64,000 nt of DNA, taken from the NCBI RefSeq assembly GCF_036173125.1, contig NZ_CP108054.1, positions 4,650,001 through 4,714,000 on the forward strand, given 5' to 3'. The stretch is from Streptomyces sp. NBC_00286 (GTDB lineage: Bacteria; Actinomycetota; Actinomycetes; Streptomycetales; Streptomycetaceae). The translations under genes and the position numbers were made by a program. Every line of letters begins with the position of its first letter. The stretch's first letter is position 1. The notes beneath the pieces were generated by a model, which searched no databases, had not been told where the DNA came from, and worked only from the letters and a program-made list of their open reading frames with translations. Shown here piece after piece: positions 61,701 to 64,000 of the stretch.

Positions 61701-64000
61701 GTCTTGCCCGTCACCGGCCCCACGATCAGGCCATCCCCGAACGAGTCCACCCGTACCGTGTCGCCGTCCTTGATCTCCCCCGCGAGGATCTCCTTGGCCA
61801 GGCGGTCGCCGATGGCGGTCTGGACGAGGCGGCGGAGGGGGCGGGCACCGTAGGCCGGGTCCATGCCCTCGTCCGCGAGCCACGTCAGGGCCTCGTCGGT
61901 GACCTCCAGGGTGAGGCGGCGTTCGGCGAGGCGCTTGGTGAGGCGGTCGATCTGGAGCCTGGCGATGCGTTCCAGTTCGGGCTTCGTCAGGGCCGAGAAG
62001 ACGACCAGGTCGTCCAGGCGGTTCAGGAACTCCGGCTTGAAGGAGGCGCGGACCACCTCGAGGACCTGCTCCTTCTTCTCCGCCTCGCTGGTGATGGGGT
62101 CGACCAGGAACTGGCTGCCCAGGTTCGAGGTGAGGATCAGGATCGTGTTGCGGAAGTCGACCGTGCGGCCCTGTCCGTCCGTGAGGCGTCCGTCGTCCAG
62201 CACCTGGAGCAGGATGTCGAAGACCTCCGCGTGCGCCTTCTCGACCTCGTCGAGGAGCACGACGCTGTACGGGCGACGGCGCACCGCCTCCGTCAGCTGG
62301 CCGCCCTCCTCGTAGCCGACATAGCCGGGCGGGGCGCCGACCAGCCGCGCCACGCTGTGCTTCTCGCTGTACTCCGACATGTCGATCCGGACCATCGCCC
62401 GCTCGTCGTCGAAGAGGAAGTCCGCGAGCGCCTTGGCCAGTTCGGTCTTGCCGACACCCGTCGGGCCGAGGAAGAGGAAGGATCCGGTGGGGCGGTCGGG
62501 GTCCGAGATACCCGCACGCGTGCGGCGTACGGCATCCGAGACGGCCCGTACGGCCTCGGTCTGGCCGATCAGCCGACGCCCCAACTCCTCCTCCATACGC
62601 AGCAGTTTCTGCGTCTCGCCCTCCAGGAGCCGCCCGGCGGGGATGCCGGTCCACGCGGCGACGACATCCGCGATGTCGTCCGCGCCGACCTCCTCCTTGA
62701 CCATCGTGTCGGACTTGGACCCCGACTTGGACGCCTCCTCCTCTTCCTCGGAGGCGGCCTCCAAGTCCCGTTCCACGGCCGGGATCTCGCCGTACAGCAG
62801 CTTGGACGCGGTGTCGAAGTCGCCGTCGCGCTGGGCGCGTTCGGCCTGCCCGCGCAGTTCGTCGAGCTTCTCCTTCAGCTCACCGACCCGGTTCAGGGAC
62901 TGCTTCTCCTTCTCCCAGCGGGCGGTGAGGCCGCGCAGCTCCTCCTCCTTGTCGGCGAGGTCACGGCGCAGCTTCTCCAGGCGTTCGCGGGAGGCGGGGT
63001 CGGTCTCCTTGCTGAGGGCGAGTTCCTCCATCCGCAACCGGTCGACGGCGCGCTGGAGTTCGTCGATCTCGACGGGGGACGAGTCGATCTCCATACGAAG
63101 CCGGGAGGCGGCCTCGTCGACCAGGTCGATGGCCTTGTCGGGCAGGAAGCGTGAGGTGATGTACCGGTCGGAGAGCGTGGCCGCGGCGACCAGCGCGCTG
63201 TCCGCGATCACCACCTTGTGATGGGCCTCGTACCGCCCCTTGAGCCCGCGCAGGATCGCGATCGAGTCCTCGACGGTCGGCTCGGCGACCAGCACCTGCT
63301 GGAAGCGCCGCTCCAGCGCCGCGTCCTTCTCGATGCGCTCGCGGTACTCGTCGAGGGTCGTGGCGCCGACCATGCGCAGCTCACCGCGCGCGAGCATGGG
63401 CTTGAGCATGTTGCCCGCGTCCATCGCCGAGTCACCGCCGGCGCCCGCGCCCACGACGGTGTGCAGCTCGTCGATGAACGTGATGATCTGCCCGTCGGAG
63501 TCCTTGATCTCCGCGAGCACGGTCTTCAGCCGCTCCTCGAACTCACCGCGGTACTTGGCGCCCGCCACCATCGCGCCCAGGTCGAGCGCCACGAGCCGCT
63601 TGTTCCTGAGGGACTCGGGCACGTCACCTTTGACGATGCGCTGGGCGAGTCCCTCGACGACGGCGGTCTTGCCGACGCCGGGCTCGCCGATGAGGACGGG
63701 GTTGTTCTTCGTACGTCGGGACAGCACCTGTACGACGCGCCGGATCTCCTGGTCCCGCCCGATGACGGGGTCGAGCTTGCCCTCACGCGCGGCGGCCGTG
63801 AAGTCGGTCCCGAACTTCTCGAGTGCCTTGTACTGGCCCTCGGGATCCGGTGTGGTCACGCGACGCCCTCCCCTCGTCTTCTGGAAGGCCTCCAGCAGCT
63901 TCTTCGCACTGGCGCCCTGCTGGGAGAGTACGTCCCCGGTCTGGCCCCCCTTCGCGGCGATGCCGATGAGCAGGTGCTCCGTGGAGAGGTACTCGTCGCC
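61694..64000 (-). CDS. clpB: ATP-dependent chaperone ClpB (partial at right edge)
   Basis: Open to the window edge, 768 codons visible. The end of the N-terminal double Clp domain is present ([36 protein letters not shown]), then AAA-1 with [18 protein letters not shown], the coiled-coil middle domain ([30 protein letters not shown]) and AAA-2 with [19 protein letters not shown] and [20 protein letters not shown]. Disaggregase acting with DnaK after heat or other stress. A frame start at 63859 is internal. Stop TAA lies inside the MazEF operator repeats. Confidence 0.97.
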   Translation of the reverse strand, partial: GDEYLSTEHLLIGIAAKGGQTGDVLSQQGASAKKLLEAFQKTRGGRRVTTPDPEGQYKALEKFGTDFTAAAREGKLDPVIGRDQEIRRVVQVLSRRTKNNPVLIGEPGVGKTAVVEGLAQRIVKGDVPESLRNKRLVALDLGAMVAGAKYRGEFEERLKTVLAEIKDSDGQIITFIDELHTVVGAGAGGDSAMDAGNMLKPMLARGELRMVGATTLDEYRERIEKDAALERRFQQVLVAEPTVEDSIAILRGLKGRYEAHHKVVIADSALVAAATLSDRYITSRFLPDKAIDLVDEAASRLRMEIDSSPVEIDELQRAVDRLRMEELALSKETDPASRERLEKLRRDLADKEEELRGLTARWEKEKQSLNRVGELKEKLDELRGQAERAQRDGDFDTASKLLYGEIPAVERDLEAASEEEEEASKSGSKSDTMVKEEVGADDIADVVAAWTGIPAGRLLEGETQKLLRMEEELGRRLIGQTEAVRAVSDAVRRTRAGISDPDRPTGSFLFLGPTGVGKTELAKALADFLFDDERAMVRIDMSEYSEKHSVARLVGAPPGYVGYEEGGQLTEAVRRRPYSVVLLDEVEKAHAEVFDILLQVLDDGRLTDGQGRTVDFRNTILILTSNLGSQFLVDPITSEAEKKEQVLEVVRASFKPEFLNRLDDLVVFSALTKPELERIARLQIDRLTKRLAERRLTLEVTDEALTWLADEGMDPAYGARPLRRLVQTAIGDRLAKEILAGEIKDGDTVRVDSFGDGLIVGPVTGKTL

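Overview
The window is a high-GC chromosome segment from a Streptomyces-type actinomycete. Evidence is the very high third-position GC, frequent GTG/TTG starts, many stop/start overlaps of the ATGA, GTGA or TGATG type, XRE (DUF5753)-DUF397 pairs, and characteristic families (DUF5063, DUF3151, DUF2617, SigE70 sigma, YbjN). From memory, the ask-asd / recR-ybaB / purA / fbaA / pyrE / clpB backbone resembles the central core of S. coelicolor. Both window ends cut through genes: a SURF1-like protein on the left and ClpB on the right. I saw no rRNA, tRNA or CRISPR array.

Layout. 0-3 kb: SURF1 3' end, then a SigE70-type sigma factor coupled to a membrane DUF4232-like protein. 3-6 kb: aspartokinase and aspartate-semialdehyde dehydrogenase. 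6-9.4 kb: a response regulator/kinase pair, a secreted SnoaL-like protein and a TauE-like permease. 9.4-10.1 kb: PIN/ribbon-helix-helix toxin-antitoxin 1. 10.6-12.4 kb: YbaB-RecR-(44-codon ORF)-DUF5063 operon. 12.7-19 kb: SLATT-like membrane protein, M28 peptidase, an anchored PstS-like protein and a Ser/Thr kinase. 19-22 kb: DJ-1/MarR operon, GntR regulator and small conserved proteins. 22.3-26 kb: an accessory island with a PIN remnant, PIN toxin-antitoxin 2, an XRE/DUF397 pair and a decayed RloA/RloB defence module. 26-28.4 kb: purA and a degenerate DAGK-like gene. 28.4-33.4 kb: GbsR-regulated ABC exporter and a cytochrome P450. 33.6-40.5 kb: two tandem paralogous NarL-type two-component systems, an acyltransferase and a DUF1023-like hydrolase. 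40.7-44.4 kb: tryptophan-to-anthranilate genes (putative kynurenine formamidase, kynureninase, tryptophan 2,3-dioxygenase). 44.7-49.1 kb: a Pro-rich anchored protein coupled to a deacetylase-glycosyltransferase-acyltransferase fusion. 49-57.6 kb: DUF3151, MFS exporter, fbaA, pyrE, aldose-epimerase-like protein, a repeat-bearing CoxG-like protein, a membrane spermidine synthase and DUF2617. 58-64 kb: a Gly/Cys-rich peptide, an aminotransferase, YbjN, a MazEF pair and clpB.

How the genes connect. Tryptophan 2,3-dioxygenase and kynureninase overlap by 8 nt and would give anthranilate together with the hydrolase 0.8 kb away. The three-domain fusion would polymerise, de-N-acetylate and possibly O-acylate an amino-sugar polymer at the membrane. 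Three small toxin-antitoxin pairs each have a repeat or palindrome at the antitoxin start. Nine genes carry a -10-like hexamer exactly 6 or 7 nt before the start codon and no clear Shine-Dalgarno, which predicts leaderless mRNAs.

The most distinctive items are the NodB/NodC-like/acyltransferase fusion, the RloAB wreck, the 44-codon ORF wedged by two stop/start overlaps between recR and DUF5063, the internal aspartokinase start, and an intergenic repeat family that has been translated into the tail of an MFS exporter.
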